Shown: positions 1-8,843, numbered from the stretch's first letter. The stretch is 64,000 nt of DNA from Halosaccharopolyspora lacisalsi (GCF_014137975.1 NZ_JACGWZ010000006.1:1-64000), one strand, 5' to 3'. The notes: a model not told the origin generated them from the sequence alone. A program made the numbers and translations.

Positions 1-383
1 CGGATGGCTGCTTACCTGCTGCTCATATTCCTCCGAATGGACGGAAAGCATCACTCGGTGGGGAGGGGATACAGTATGGGGGGTCCGGTACTCCCGGACC
101 GGTTCAGCTCGACCCCCCGGAGCTGAACCTTCGGCGGCCCCCGTCCCTCCCCCCTGGCGGGGGTCGCCCTTTCTCTTCCGCTCTTCCCCGCTGCCCCTTT
201 CCTCGCGCCGTTGTCGACGGACCGCCCGATCCCCGCGGTTTTCCGCTTCGGCTGCTTCGTGCCGTGAGCTTGTTCGTCCACAGGGGCCGGAGTTGTCCAC
301 AGGCGTGGGAAATGAGGGTGGGCAGCGGATCGGCACCGCGCCAGGCTGGACTCAAAGCCAGATCACTTCGGGGAGAGGTCGAG
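1..383. other. Intergenic region upstream of ssd
   Basis: No convincing coding frame is seen here. Antisense frames exist but run into the ssd coding region and have arginine/serine/proline-rich shadow composition. The stretch holds a hairpin near 85-103, a second terminator-like hairpin at 133-168, and then the leader of ssd. A gene ending just left of the window, or promoters for the tad locus, probably account for it. Confidence 0.5.
133..168 (+). terminator. Hairpin, possible terminator ahead of the tad locus
   Basis: Arms GGCGGCCCCCG (133-143) and CGGGGGTCGCC (158-168) pair with one G-T wobble around a C-rich loop. A pyrimidine-rich stretch with short T runs (CTTTCTCTTCC) follows. It could end a transcript entering from the left. 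Confidence 0.4.
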
Positions 384-1487
384 ATGTCCACGACGCAGCC
401 GCTGTTGGTCACCACGGACGAGGGACTTGCCGAGGAGGTGTTCCGACTCGCCGCCGTGGCCGGGTGCGACCTTCGGCGGCTGACCGATCCCGCCGCCGCG
501 GGGGCGGAGTGGCGCAGTGCCTCCCTGCTCCTGCTGGACGGGCCCGCCGCCACCGCGGTCGCCGGTGGCGGGGTTTCGCGCCGTACCGGGATCGTGATCA
601 TAGGAACCAAACCTCCTCCCGACCTGTGGCGCGTGGCCTTCGAACTGGCAGCCGAGCGGGTCGTGGAACTTCCCCGGGACGAGACGTACCTGGCCGATCT
701 GCTCGCCGAAGGCGTCGAGGCCTCCGCACCGCGAGCGGGGCGGGTGCTGGCCGTCATCGGAGGGTGCGGAGGAGCGGGTGCCTCCACGCTCGCCACGGCC
801 ACCGCCGTGGTCGCCGCTCGTCAGCGGCGGGACTGCCTGCTGCTGGACTGCGATCCACTCGGCGGGGGCCTGGACCTGGCGGTGGGCGCCGAAGCTCTCG
901 GCGGACTGCGCTGGTCCGGACTCAGCGTTTCCGGAGGTCGGGTGTCGGTCGGTGCCCTCCACGAGGCGTTGCCGCGACGCGGAGTCGGCTCGGGTGCGCT
1001 CACGCTGCTGTCCTGCGATCGGGACAACGCGACGCGGGGACGGACCCCCGGGGCCGTGCGATCCGTGATCGCCGCGGGTCGTCGAGCGGGGGAGACGGTC
1101 GTCTGCGATCTGCCGCGAGTCCTCGACGAACCCGCCGCGGAGGCGGTACGCCAAGCCGATCTGACCACCGTGATCGTTCCCGCGCAGGTGCGGGCCTGCG
1201 CGGCGGCGGCCGGGCTCGTGACCGGGCTGCGCGACGTGACCACGGCGCTGTCGCTGGTGGTGCGCGGTCCCGCGCCCGGCGGACTCAAGGTCGCCGACGT
1301 CGGGCGGGCGGTGGGCCTCGACGTGCTCACCGCCATGCGGTCCCAGCCCGGTCTTCCCGCGACTCTCGACCGGTCCGGGCTGTGCTCGTCCGGGGCGGCG
1401 CTGCGGGGACCGTTGGCCCGGGGTGCGCGCGAGATCCTCACGGCCCTGGACGGTGAGCTCGAGGCGAGCATGTCGGTGGGGGCGTGA
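384..1487 (+). CDS. ssd: Septum site-determining protein Ssd (CpaE/MinD-like)
   Basis: A 367-aa protein of the Ssd/CpaE group of deviant Walker ATPases, the first gene of the actinobacterial tad locus (Rv3660c-like). Roughly residues 1-120 form a receiver-like N-terminal domain. A MinD-like domain follows, with the deviant P-loop GGCGGAGAST near residue 128 and an LLLDCDP segment. In mycobacteria Ssd affects septum placement; in tad systems the CpaE relative localises the pilus machine. ATG 384 is chosen because GAGAGGTCG lies just upstream; an in-frame extension to 264 adds only arginine-rich sequence. The stop overlaps the start of the TadA ATPase gene, so the two are translationally coupled. 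Confidence 0.85.
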   Translation: MSTTQPLLVTTDEGLAEEVFRLAAVAGCDLRRLTDPAAAGAEWRSASLLLLDGPAATAVAGGGVSRRTGIVIIGTKPPPDLWRVAFELAAERVVELPRDETYLADLLAEGVEASAPRAGRVLAVIGGCGGAGASTLATATAVVAARQRRDCLLLDCDPLGGGLDLAVGAEALGGLRWSGLSVSGGRVSVGALHEALPRRGVGSGALTLLSCDRDNATRGRTPGAVRSVIAAGRRAGETVVCDLPRVLDEPAAEAVRQADLTTVIVPAQVRACAAAAGLVTGLRDVTTALSLVVRGPAPGGLKVADVGRAVGLDVLTAMRSQPGLPATLDRSGLCSSGAALRGPLARGAREILTALDGELEASMSVGA

Positions 1488-2656
1488 TGAGTGCCGACCT
1501 CGTGGAGCGAGTTCGTGCCCGCCTGGTCGTGGACGGAGCCGAAATCACCTCTTCGGCGGTTGCCACCGCCGTGCGGGAGGAGGCCGGTGGGCTGGTCGGG
1601 GACGCCGACGTCCTGACCGCGATGCGGATGTTGCAGCGGGAGTTCCTCGGAGCGGGCGTACTCGAACCGCTGCTGCGTGACCCGGACGTGACCGACGTGC
1701 TGGTGACCGGACCGGAGGCGGTGTGGGTGGACCGGGGCGCGGGACTGACGCGATCGTCGGTCACGTTCGCCGACGAGGACGGGCTACGCCGGTTGGCACA
1801 ACGGCTCGCCCTTTCCGCCGGACGCAGACTCGACGACGCCCGACCGTGGGTGGACGCCTGGCTGTCGCATCTCGGAGTGGCCCACGCGGTGCGACTGCAC
1901 GCCGTACTCCCGCCCGTGTCCGCGGACGGAACCTGCCTCTCCCTGCGCGTCCTGCGCCCGGCGGTGCACGACCTGCGGTCCCTGGAGCGGATGGGCACCT
2001 TCGACGCCCCCGCGGGACACGTCCTGCGCTCGATCGTCGCGGCCCGGTTGGCCTTCCTGGTCGTCGGCGGGACGGCGAGCGGCAAAACCACGTTGTTGTC
2101 CGCGTTGCTGTCCGAGGTCGATCCCCGTGAGCGGATCCTCAGCGTCGAGGAGGCGGGGGAGCTGCATCCCGAGCATCCCCACGTGGTCCGGCTGATCACG
2201 CGGCCCCCGAACATTGAGGGGGCCGGGGAGGTCCGGATGCGCGATCTCGTGCGGCAGGCGCTGCGGATGCGCCCGGACCGCCTCGTCGTCGGCGAGGTTC
2301 GCGGATCGGAGGTCTGTGAGCTGCTGAGCGCGCTGAACACCGGCCACGACGGTGGTGCGGGCACCGTCCACGCCAACTCACCGCTGGAGGTTCCGGCACG
2401 GCTGGAGGCACTGGCCGCGCTCGGTGGCATGGGACGCGCCGCGCTGCACAGCCAGCTGGCCGCCGCCGTCCAGGTCGTGCTGCACGTTCGCCGGACTCCG
2501 TCGCACGGGCGGCACCTGGCGGGAATCGGGGTGCTGCGGCGCGATCGGGAGTGGGTCCGGGTGCTTTCCGCCTGGGACCGCGATACCGGGTGGGGCCCCG
2601 GCCGTGATCAGCTCGCCGAACTGCTGAGCAGCGCGGGGGGTGTGCCACAGTGCTGA
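1487..2656 (+). CDS. TadA/CpaF family secretion ATPase
   Basis: A 389-aa hexameric type II/IV secretion ATPase that powers assembly of the Flp/Tad pilus. An N-terminal domain (about residues 1-150) precedes the RecA-like core. The Walker A motif GGTASGKTT lies near residue 195, the acidic loop VEEAGEL near 220 and the Walker B-like RLVVGEVRG near 276; a conserved GTVHANSP segment follows. The ATG at 1487 overlaps the ssd stop, and a GTG three bases earlier is an alternative. The 3' end overlaps tadB by several bases. The family assignment is firm; whether a pilus is actually made is inference. Confidence 0.9.
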   Translation: MSADLVERVRARLVVDGAEITSSAVATAVREEAGGLVGDADVLTAMRMLQREFLGAGVLEPLLRDPDVTDVLVTGPEAVWVDRGAGLTRSSVTFADEDGLRRLAQRLALSAGRRLDDARPWVDAWLSHLGVAHAVRLHAVLPPVSADGTCLSLRVLRPAVHDLRSLERMGTFDAPAGHVLRSIVAARLAFLVVGGTASGKTTLLSALLSEVDPRERILSVEEAGELHPEHPHVVRLITRPPNIEGAGEVRMRDLVRQALRMRPDRLVVGEVRGSEVCELLSALNTGHDGGAGTVHANSPLEVPARLEALAALGGMGRAALHSQLAAAVQVVLHVRRTPSHGRHLAGIGVLRRDREWVRVLSAWDRDTGWGPGRDQLAELLSSAGGVPQC

Positions 2657-3483
2657 GTTCGTCCGTGCTGTCCACGCCCGTCGCCGCCCTGGTGGTTCTC
2701 GCGGGATCGTTGCTGTGCTGGCCACGCGTCCGTGTCGTCCACCGTGTACGAGACGGACGCTCGAAGCTGCCGAGAGGCACGCTGCCGTGGCGCCCGCGTG
2801 GCACGAGCCTCGTCCTGATCCCCGCCGCGGGGGTGCTGGGTGCCGTGGTGGCGGGGGTCGGCGGGTGCTGCGCCGGAGTCGCGCTGGCGGGACTGGGCAG
2901 GTGGTACTGGCGAACGCGCCGCGAGCTCCGGCGGAGCCTGGAGCACACCGCCGACTTCGCCAACGGCGTCCGCCTGTTCGTCACCGAGCTCCGGGCCGGA
3001 GCGCACCCGGCCACTGCTGCCGCCGGCGTCGCCGCCGAGGCGGTCACCGGAGTGGCCGAAGTGTTCGGTGAGCTGGCCGCGGCCGGGCGGCTCGGTGGTG
3101 ACGTGTCCACAGTGCTGAGTGACAGCGATCGGGTGTCGGTGCAGCTGCGCGCTCCGGTGGGCCGGTTCGCCCGCTCCTGGGAGCTCGCCGAGCGGCACGG
3201 CATCGCCCTGGCCGAGCTGCTCGACGCGGTGCGGCGCGATCTCGAGCACCGCGTCGCTTTCATCCGCGACGTCGAATCGAAGATGGCCGGACCGAGAGCG
3301 ACCGCCGCCGTGCTGGCCGGCCTGCCCGTCCTGGGGCTGTTGCTGGGGCAGGCGGTGGGGGCGGCACCGCTGGCCGTGCTGACCGGAGGTTCGTTCGGCC
3401 AGGTGCTGCTGGTCGTCGGCGTCGGACTGCTCTGCGGCGGTCTGGTGTGGACCGTTCGGCTGACCGGGGCGGTGGTGCGGTGA
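2650..3483 (+). CDS. TadB-like type II secretion system F family membrane protein
   Basis: A 277-aa integral membrane protein matching the shorter actinobacterial TadB. A hydrophobic pair near the N-terminus, a cytoplasmic T2SSF-like segment (residues about 90-200, with the ADFANGVRLF and ELAERHG segments) and two C-terminal membrane spans are visible. It should form the inner-membrane platform on which the TadA ATPase acts. The GTG start at 2650 lies inside the tadA 3' end, and its stop overlaps the tadC ATG. Confidence 0.8.
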   Translation: MLSSSVLSTPVAALVVLAGSLLCWPRVRVVHRVRDGRSKLPRGTLPWRPRGTSLVLIPAAGVLGAVVAGVGGCCAGVALAGLGRWYWRTRRELRRSLEHTADFANGVRLFVTELRAGAHPATAAAGVAAEAVTGVAEVFGELAAAGRLGGDVSTVLSDSDRVSVQLRAPVGRFARSWELAERHGIALAELLDAVRRDLEHRVAFIRDVESKMAGPRATAAVLAGLPVLGLLLGQAVGAAPLAVLTGGSFGQVLLVVGVGLLCGGLVWTVRLTGAVVR

Positions 3484-4214
3484 TGACGCTCGCCGTCGCG
3501 TCGCTGTTGTCGGCTGTCGGGCTGTTGTTCGTTCCCGTTGTCCCCGCCGAGGCCAGGTTGCGTAAGTGGCTGCTACCGCGGCGCACCGACGAGCCGGGAG
3601 CGCGGAGGAGGTTCGCCCCGAACGTCGGCCCGCGCAGCGTGCTGCCGCTGGTGACCGGTATCTGTGCGCCGGTCGGCGGTGTGCTCTTCGGGTGGCCCGT
3701 GGCCGTGGTGGTCGTCGCGCTCGGTGGTGGCTGGTGGTACCGGGCGGGACGGGGCCACCGGCGGGAGACGAACGAACCGCTGAGACTGGCGGCGGGGTGG
3801 GACCTGCTGGCCACCGGGCTCCGGGCCGGGATGCCGCTCCCCGTCGTCGTCCGCGCGGTCGCGGCCGAACTCCCCGACGAGCCGGCCGACGCGCTGCGGC
3901 AGGTGGCCGACTCGCTCGCGCTCGGGGCCGATCCGGTGGCCGCGTGGGAACCCGCGCTCCGACATACCGACACCGCCGGGCTCGCCCACGCGGCCCGGCG
4001 GACAGCGCGCACCGGCAGCGGGCTCGCCGCTGTTGTCGAGGACATCGCCTCCCGCGCCCGGTCCTCGATGGCGGAACAGGCGCAGGCGCGGGCGCAACGG
4101 GCGGCCGTGTGGGTCTCGGCCCCGCTCGGACTGTGCTTTCTCCCCGCTTTCCTGTGTCTGGGGGTGTTGCCGGTGGTGGTGGGGATGGTTCACGAGATCA
4201 GCAGCGCGTGGTGA
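3483..4214 (+). CDS. TadC-like type II secretion system F family membrane protein
   Basis: A 243-aa membrane protein, the second platform component of the Tad pilus system. Hydrophobic stretches lie at the N-terminus, around residues 55-80 and at the extreme C-terminus. Between them is the T2SSF-like region (LLATGLRAGMPLPVVVRA). The ATG at 3483 overlaps the TadB stop (ATGA-type coupling). A longer in-frame start at 3447 would read through TadB and is rejected. Confidence 0.8.
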   Translation: MTLAVASLLSAVGLLFVPVVPAEARLRKWLLPRRTDEPGARRRFAPNVGPRSVLPLVTGICAPVGGVLFGWPVAVVVVALGGGWWYRAGRGHRRETNEPLRLAAGWDLLATGLRAGMPLPVVVRAVAAELPDEPADALRQVADSLALGADPVAAWEPALRHTDTAGLAHAARRTARTGSGLAAVVEDIASRARSSMAEQAQARAQRAAVWVSAPLGLCFLPAFLCLGVLPVVVGMVHEISSAW

Positions 4215-4254
4215 GAGAAGTCGTCGACCACGCCCAGCGGAAGAGGAGGCAGTG

Positions 4255-4500
4255 ATGATCTTTTCGACGGCGACCGTCGAGGTGTTTTCGGCAAGGCTCG
4301 GACGGTGGCTGCGCGACCGCGCGCTTTGGGCGCGGATCCGGCCGCTGCTGCGCGACGAGGGCACCAGTACGGCTGAATACGCTATCGGGACCTTGTCGGC
4401 AGCCGCGCTGGCTTCGGTGCTTTATGTCGTCGTCACCAGTGACGCCGTGACCGACGCGCTCACCTCGCTGATTCAGCGTGCCCTGGAGGTTCGCTTCTGA
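4255..4500 (+). CDS. DUF4244 small Flp-type pilin-like protein
   Basis: An 81-aa protein with a charged N-terminal half and one membrane helix. The helix is preceded by EGTSTAEYAIGTLSAAALA, which resembles a Flp pilin processing region (conserved Glu after a small-residue site). It is the usual small gene between tadC and the TadE-like genes of actinobacteria (Rv3656c-like) and is the best candidate for the major pilin subunit. Start at ATG 4255 after AAGAGGAGG. Its stop overlaps the next gene's ATG at 4500. Confidence 0.75.
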   Translation: MIFSTATVEVFSARLGRWLRDRALWARIRPLLRDEGTSTAEYAIGTLSAAALASVLYVVVTSDAVTDALTSLIQRALEVRF

Positions 4501-4919
4501 TGGGCACCGATGCGTCGGAGCTGTCGGAGCGGTCCCGTCGGGACTCCGGTGCGGTGACCGTGGAGGCGGCGTTGGGGATCTGCTCGATCGTGGCCGCCTT
4601 CGCGGTGGCGTTGGCGGGAATGGGAGTGGTGATCGGTCAGCTTCGTTGCACCGACGCCGTGACAGAAGCGGCCCGCCTGGTCGCCCGCGGCGACCGGGAG
4701 CGGGCGGCGAAGGCGGTGCGCCGGATCGCCCCCGAGGGGGCGAACCTGACGGTGACGGTGCGCGGAGACGAGATCACGGCCGAAGTCACCGCTCCTTCGC
4801 TCGGTGGGATTCCGGGGATCCACCGGTTGCGCGCCACCGCGTTCGCCGTGATGGAACCCGGTGCGTCGGGTGGTTCCGCCCGTTCACCGGGACACGTCGA
4901 CGAGGAGGTGCCGCGATGA
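4500..4919 (+). CDS. TadE family type IV pilus minor pilin
   Basis: A 139-aa TadE-like protein. A short cytoplasmic N-terminus containing DSGAVTVEAALGI leads into a single transmembrane helix (about residues 20-45). An extracytoplasmic domain rich in beta propensity and a polar C-terminus follow. TadE proteins are processed pseudopilins of the Tad system. It starts on the last base of the upstream stop codon and overlaps the following gene by four bases. Confidence 0.8.
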   Translation: MGTDASELSERSRRDSGAVTVEAALGICSIVAAFAVALAGMGVVIGQLRCTDAVTEAARLVARGDRERAAKAVRRIAPEGANLTVTVRGDEITAEVTAPSLGGIPGIHRLRATAFAVMEPGASGGSARSPGHVDEEVPR

Positions 4920-5275
4920 ACCGTCGAAGTCGTGATCGAGGTGCGGCCACCGTGTTGTCCGCGGTGGTGTCGACGGGGCTGTTGGTGGTGTTGTGGATGG
5001 GTGTGCAGCTGGGTGCGGTGTTGCTCGGCCGGCACCGCGCTGAAGGCGCGGCCGATCTTGCCGCGTTGGCTGCGGCGTCCCATGTCTCCAGCGGTTCCGA
5101 GTTCGGTTGTTCCCGAGCGCGCTGGGTGGTTTCCAACATGAACGCCACGATGGTGTCGTGCAGGTGGGACGGCGAGGACGCACTGGTGCGGGTTCGCACG
5201 GCCCTGCCGGGGATGTTGTCCGAGTTCGGCTCCGTGTCCGCCCGCGCACGCGCCGGTCCCGTCGCACGAGCGTGA
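4916..5275 (+). CDS. Rv3654c-like TadE/TadG-family pilus-associated protein
   Basis: A 119-aa protein with the N-terminal segment DRGAATVLSAVVSTGLL followed by one transmembrane helix. Next comes a GRHRAEGAADLAALAAA segment typical of TadG-like (helicase/secretion-neighborhood) proteins, and a small domain with two cysteines (about residues 64 and 82). It is the last gene of the tad operon. The ATG at 4916 overlaps the preceding stop; a longer open frame upstream is only shadow sequence. Confidence 0.8.
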   Translation: MNRRSRDRGAATVLSAVVSTGLLVVLWMGVQLGAVLLGRHRAEGAADLAALAAASHVSSGSEFGCSRARWVVSNMNATMVSCRWDGEDALVRVRTALPGMLSEFGSVSARARAGPVARA

Positions 5276-5424
5276 CCCACGGCGACGCCGCTCGCGGAGC
5301 GGTCCCGGTACGGCGCGACTCTTAGGCTCCACCGATCACCGGTTACGTTCGTCGCTGTTCGAATACCGGTCGTCGACGCGGGACTATGGAAACCGGGGCC
5401 GCATGACGTTAAGTAGTGATGTGA

Positions 5425-5468
5425 GCCACGTGGCCACGACAACGGAGTCGGGGGTTCACCACGTGGTG
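5425..5468. promoter_or_regulatory. Paired CCACGTGG palindromes upstream of the prim-pol-like gene
   Basis: GCCACGTGGC (5425-5434) and CACCACGTGGTG (5457-5468) are perfect palindromes sharing the core CCACGTGG. Their centres are 33 bp apart, about three helical turns, and the second lies 28 bp before the ATG at 5497. The arrangement looks like a two-site operator. No regulator can be named from the sequence. Confidence 0.45.
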
Positions 5469-5496
5469 CTGACTACTCGTCAAGGAGGCGACAGGA

Positions 5497-6120
5497 ATGG
5501 ATTGGTCGGCGGACGGTTGGCGTGGAGCCTTCCGGGTCGAGTCGCGCGTGGAGGCAATGGAGCTCACCTCACGCGGCTGGCCTGTGCTGCCAGGAACCTA
5601 TCCGACGAACTCCGGGTGGGCCGGTCGTGAGGGCGAGCACGCCGAGGACGCCCGGGGTCCCGTGCCGATCCATCGGGACTGGCGGCAACGGATCGATACC
5701 CGACCGGACGAGGTCGTGTCGTGGTGGTCGGGTGAGCCGTACAGTCTGCTCCTCGCCACCGGCCCCGGCGTCGAGGCGCTCGAGGTCGGTACCGAACTCG
5801 GCCGTCGCACGGCAGCGGTGCTGCGTGGGCTGGACGTGCTGGTGCCGATCGTGGCGACGCCGGGAGGACGTTGGTACTTCCTGACCCGGGGTGGTCAACG
5901 GCTGTGTTCCGAGCTCGACACCGAGCCGGACGTCCGGCTGCACGGGGAGGGGAGCTGGGTGCCGATGCCTCCCACCGTCTTCCCCGTCGGACTCGTGCAC
6001 TGGCGGGTCAAACCGCACATGTGCGGTTGGCGGTTGCCGGATCCCGAGTTGGTGCAGAACGCGCTGTGTGCCGGCCAACCGGGCGAGGCCGCGGCACCGC
6101 TGCTCGCCGCTGCTGGTTGA
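5497..6120 (+). CDS. Bifunctional DNA primase/polymerase N-terminal (prim-pol) domain protein
   Basis: A 207-aa cytoplasmic protein recognised as the short actinobacterial prim-pol-like family, typified by the starts AMELTSRGWPVLPGTYP and SWWSGEPYSLLLATGPG and the C-terminal HWRVKPHMCGWRLPD. Only the archaeo-eukaryotic-primase-like N-terminal domain is present, with no helicase partner. Catalytic acidic residues are not obvious, so primase activity is doubtful. The strong ribosome site AAGGAGG stands before ATG 5497. The gene is monocistronic between the tad operon and the convergent helicase. Two CCACGTGG palindromes in its leader suggest specific regulation. Confidence 0.7.
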   Translation: MDWSADGWRGAFRVESRVEAMELTSRGWPVLPGTYPTNSGWAGREGEHAEDARGPVPIHRDWRQRIDTRPDEVVSWWSGEPYSLLLATGPGVEALEVGTELGRRTAAVLRGLDVLVPIVATPGGRWYFLTRGGQRLCSELDTEPDVRLHGEGSWVPMPPTVFPVGLVHWRVKPHMCGWRLPDPELVQNALCAGQPGEAAAPLLAAAG

Positions 6121-6136
6121 CGGTGTGGGTAGCCGG

Positions 6137-8467
6137 TCAGTCACCGGCCTCACGGGCGGTTGCCAAGGCGTCCAGCACAGCCACCGCTCCAGCCTTGTCC
6201 AGCGGTTCGTTGCCGTTCCCGCACTTCGGCGACTGAACGCAGGACGGGCAACCGGCCGGACACTCGCAGGAAGCGATCGCCTCCCGCGTCGCGGCCAGCC
6301 AGGGAAACAGTGCGGCGAAACCGCGGTCGGCGAATCCGGCGCCTCCCGGATGGCCGTCGTGCACGAACACCGTCGCCTCCCCGGTGTCCTCGTGCCGTGC
6401 GGTGGACACGCCGCCGATGTCCCAGCGGTCGCAGGTCGCGAACAGCGGTAGCAGGCCGATCGCCGCGTGTTCGGCAGCATGGAGCGCGCCGGGGACGCGT
6501 GCCGGTTCCAGCCCGGCACCCCCCGGCGCGCTCCTCCTCAGCACGTCGTCGTCGAGGGTGTACCAGACGGCGCGGGTCCGTAGCGTGTGTTCGGGCAGCT
6601 CCAGCGGCACCTGGTCGAGGACCTCTCCAGAGGGAAGCCGGCGCAGGTATCCCACGACCCGGGAGGTCACCTCCACCTCGCCCAGGTTGATCGAGACCTG
6701 CTCGGTGACCCGGTGCCGCCGCACCGTGCTCAGGATCGAGATGTCGGTCTCCTCCCGTGCCGAGGTGGACCACTCCGGGTCCTCGGGGTGGACGAGGGCC
6801 AGTCCGCCGTCGAGGTCGAGCTCGTCGACGACGAAGGATTCGCCCCGGTGCAGGTACACGGCCCCGGGATGCACCATCGTGCGCGCTGATTCCGGATCCA
6901 CCGTGCCGAGCATCCGCCCCGAGTCGCCTTCCACCACCGCGATCTGTTCCCCGCCCGAGCCACGCAGTTCCACCGTCCGGTGTGGACGGTCCTGCGACGT
7001 CCAGTACCAGCCTCGCGGGCGGCGGCGCAGTACTCCCGCCTCGGTCAGCGCCTCCACCGCGGAGCGGGCGGCGGTGGTGTCGAAGAACTCCAGCCCCGCC
7101 TCGGTCAGCGGGAGTTCGGCGGCGGCGCAGGCCAGGTGGGGTTCCAGCACGTAGGGATTGGTCGGATCCAGCACGGTCGCCTCGACCGGCCGCTCCAGCA
7201 CGGTGGAGGGGTGGTGCACCAGGTAGGTGTCCAGGGGGTCGTCCTGGGCGACGAACACGACCAGCGCTCCCTCACGCTCGCGGCCGGCTCGGCCCGCCTG
7301 CTGCCAGAAGGAGGCCAGCGTGCCCGGGTACCCGGCGACCACCACGGCGTCGAGGCCGGCGATGTCCACACCGAGCTCCAACGCGCTGGTCGAGGCCACC
7401 GCCAGCAGTTCCCCCTCCAGCAGGGCCCGTTCCAGCTCGCGGCGTTCCTCCGGCAAGTAGCCGCCGCGATAGGCGGCGACCTTGTCCGGGAGGTCACCGG
7501 CCACTTCGGAAAGGGCTCGTCGGGCCGTGAGCGCGGTCAGCTCCGCACCGCGCCGCGACCGGACGAACGCCAGGCAGCGCGCGTTCTCCACGACCAGGTC
7601 GGTGATGATGCGTGCCGCTTCCGCGCCCGCCGAGCGGCGCAGCGGAGCACCGTTCTCACCGGTGACCTCCTCCATCAGCGGTGGCTCCCACAGCGCCACC
7701 GTGCGCCCGCCGCGTGGTGAGCCGTCCTCGGAGACGGCGTGGCACTCCACCCCCGTCAGTCGCAGCCCCAGCGCGGCGGGGTCCGAGACGGTCGCGGAGG
7801 CGAGCACGAACACCGGGTCCGCGCCGTAGTGGCGGGCGATCCGGCGCAGCCTGCGCAGCAGGAGCCCCACGTGCGAGCCGAACACGCCTCTGTAGGTGTG
7901 GCACTCGTCGACGACGACGTAGTCCAGCCCGCGCAGGAACCGTGCCCATCGGGTGTGCCGGGGCAGGACGCCGTGATGCAGCATGTCCGGATTCGTGAAG
8001 ACCCAACGTGCGTGCGCCCGCACCCAGTCCCGTTCGGCCCCCGGCGTGTCGCCGTCGTAGCTCGCCGCACGGACTCCGTGCCCGGCGAGGTCGATCGCCG
8101 CGCGTAGCTGGTCGGCGCCGAGCGCCTTGGTGGGGGCGAGGTACAGCGCCGTGCTGTTCGGGTCGGCGTGCAACCGTGCGAGCACGGGGAGCTGGTATGC
8201 CAGCGACTTCCCGGACGCCGTTCCGGTGGCCACGACGACGTCGTTGCCGGCCCGCGCCGCTTCGGCCCCCTCGACCTGGTGGGTCCACGGACGTGCCACC
8301 CCGCGTTCTCGCAGGGCTTCGACCAGTTCGTCGGGAGCCCATTCCGGCCAGGCGGTATGGGCGGCCGGGCGTTCGGGAAGGTGCTCCGCATGGCGCAGCG
8401 GTGATTCACCCACCGGTGTCCCGGCCAACACCCGATCGAGCAGTCGCCGTCCACTGTCCTGTCCCAC
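6137..8467 (-). CDS. DEAD/DEAH-box helicase with C-terminal DUF1998 zinc-binding domain
   Basis: A superfamily 2 helicase (776 aa from the GTG at 8467; an ATG at 8542 would add 25 residues). The P-loop GTASGKS lies near residue 82 and a DECH box in VVVDECHTYRG; motif VI is seen as QQAGRAGRE. The C-terminal DUF1998/MrfA-like domain ends in a cysteine cluster (CECPAGCPSC, then C) that probably binds zinc. Relatives of Bacillus MrfA unwind DNA during repair, and the mycobacterial neighbour Rv3649 is the syntenic homologue. It converges with the prim-pol gene and diverges from hppA. GTG 8467 is preferred because homologues begin at this GQD-like segment. Confidence 0.85.
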   Translation of the reverse strand: MGQDSGRRLLDRVLAGTPVGESPLRHAEHLPERPAAHTAWPEWAPDELVEALRERGVARPWTHQVEGAEAARAGNDVVVATGTASGKSLAYQLPVLARLHADPNSTALYLAPTKALGADQLRAAIDLAGHGVRAASYDGDTPGAERDWVRAHARWVFTNPDMLHHGVLPRHTRWARFLRGLDYVVVDECHTYRGVFGSHVGLLLRRLRRIARHYGADPVFVLASATVSDPAALGLRLTGVECHAVSEDGSPRGGRTVALWEPPLMEEVTGENGAPLRRSAGAEAARIITDLVVENARCLAFVRSRRGAELTALTARRALSEVAGDLPDKVAAYRGGYLPEERRELERALLEGELLAVASTSALELGVDIAGLDAVVVAGYPGTLASFWQQAGRAGREREGALVVFVAQDDPLDTYLVHHPSTVLERPVEATVLDPTNPYVLEPHLACAAAELPLTEAGLEFFDTTAARSAVEALTEAGVLRRRPRGWYWTSQDRPHRTVELRGSGGEQIAVVEGDSGRMLGTVDPESARTMVHPGAVYLHRGESFVVDELDLDGGLALVHPEDPEWSTSAREETDISILSTVRRHRVTEQVSINLGEVEVTSRVVGYLRRLPSGEVLDQVPLELPEHTLRTRAVWYTLDDDVLRRSAPGGAGLEPARVPGALHAAEHAAIGLLPLFATCDRWDIGGVSTARHEDTGEATVFVHDGHPGGAGFADRGFAALFPWLAATREAIASCECPAGCPSCVQSPKCGNGNEPLDKAGAVAVLDALATAREAGD

Positions 8468-8843
8468 GCCACGAGCCTCGCACAGCGCCGGAGTGGGGAT
8501 GCGACCACGCGCTGAGTTCCGTCCGCGCGTGTCGGCACACACGATCGTGTGCTTTTCGGGTACACGGTGCAGGTGCTGCTACCTCATTTCACCCGTTCGG
8601 GCCAAATCACGATGTCCCCGTTTGGGTGATCGACAGGGGTTGTGAATCGGTGCAGTGCGCGAAAAACCCACGTCAAACAGAGTGACGAATCACACCGTGA
8701 GGTAAGCCACTCGCAGTCTGAATAGACTCCCCGGCCACGACGTCGCTCACGGTCGATCCGTTCGGCAGGGGCGAGGCCGCTACCGCGCACCGGAGCCGCA
8801 CCCCGTCTCCGGTGAACGAACCGAGCACAAACCAGGAGGACGG
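8468..8843. other. Divergent promoter region between helicase and hppA
   Basis: About 376 bp without a gene. It holds a 14-bp palindrome at 8538-8551 and two TCACCC-N4-GGG-type motifs (8589-8604 and 8614-8629). Sequence more AT-rich than the surroundings lies around 8590-8730 and is likely to contain the promoters of both genes. The hppA ribosome site AGGAGG is at its right end. Confidence 0.5.
8538..8551. promoter_or_regulatory. Palindrome CACACGATCGTGTG, possible operator
   Basis: A perfect 14-bp palindrome about 70 bp upstream of the preferred helicase start and inside the divergent helicase/hppA region. The placement fits a dimeric repressor site. The binding protein is unknown. Confidence 0.35.
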
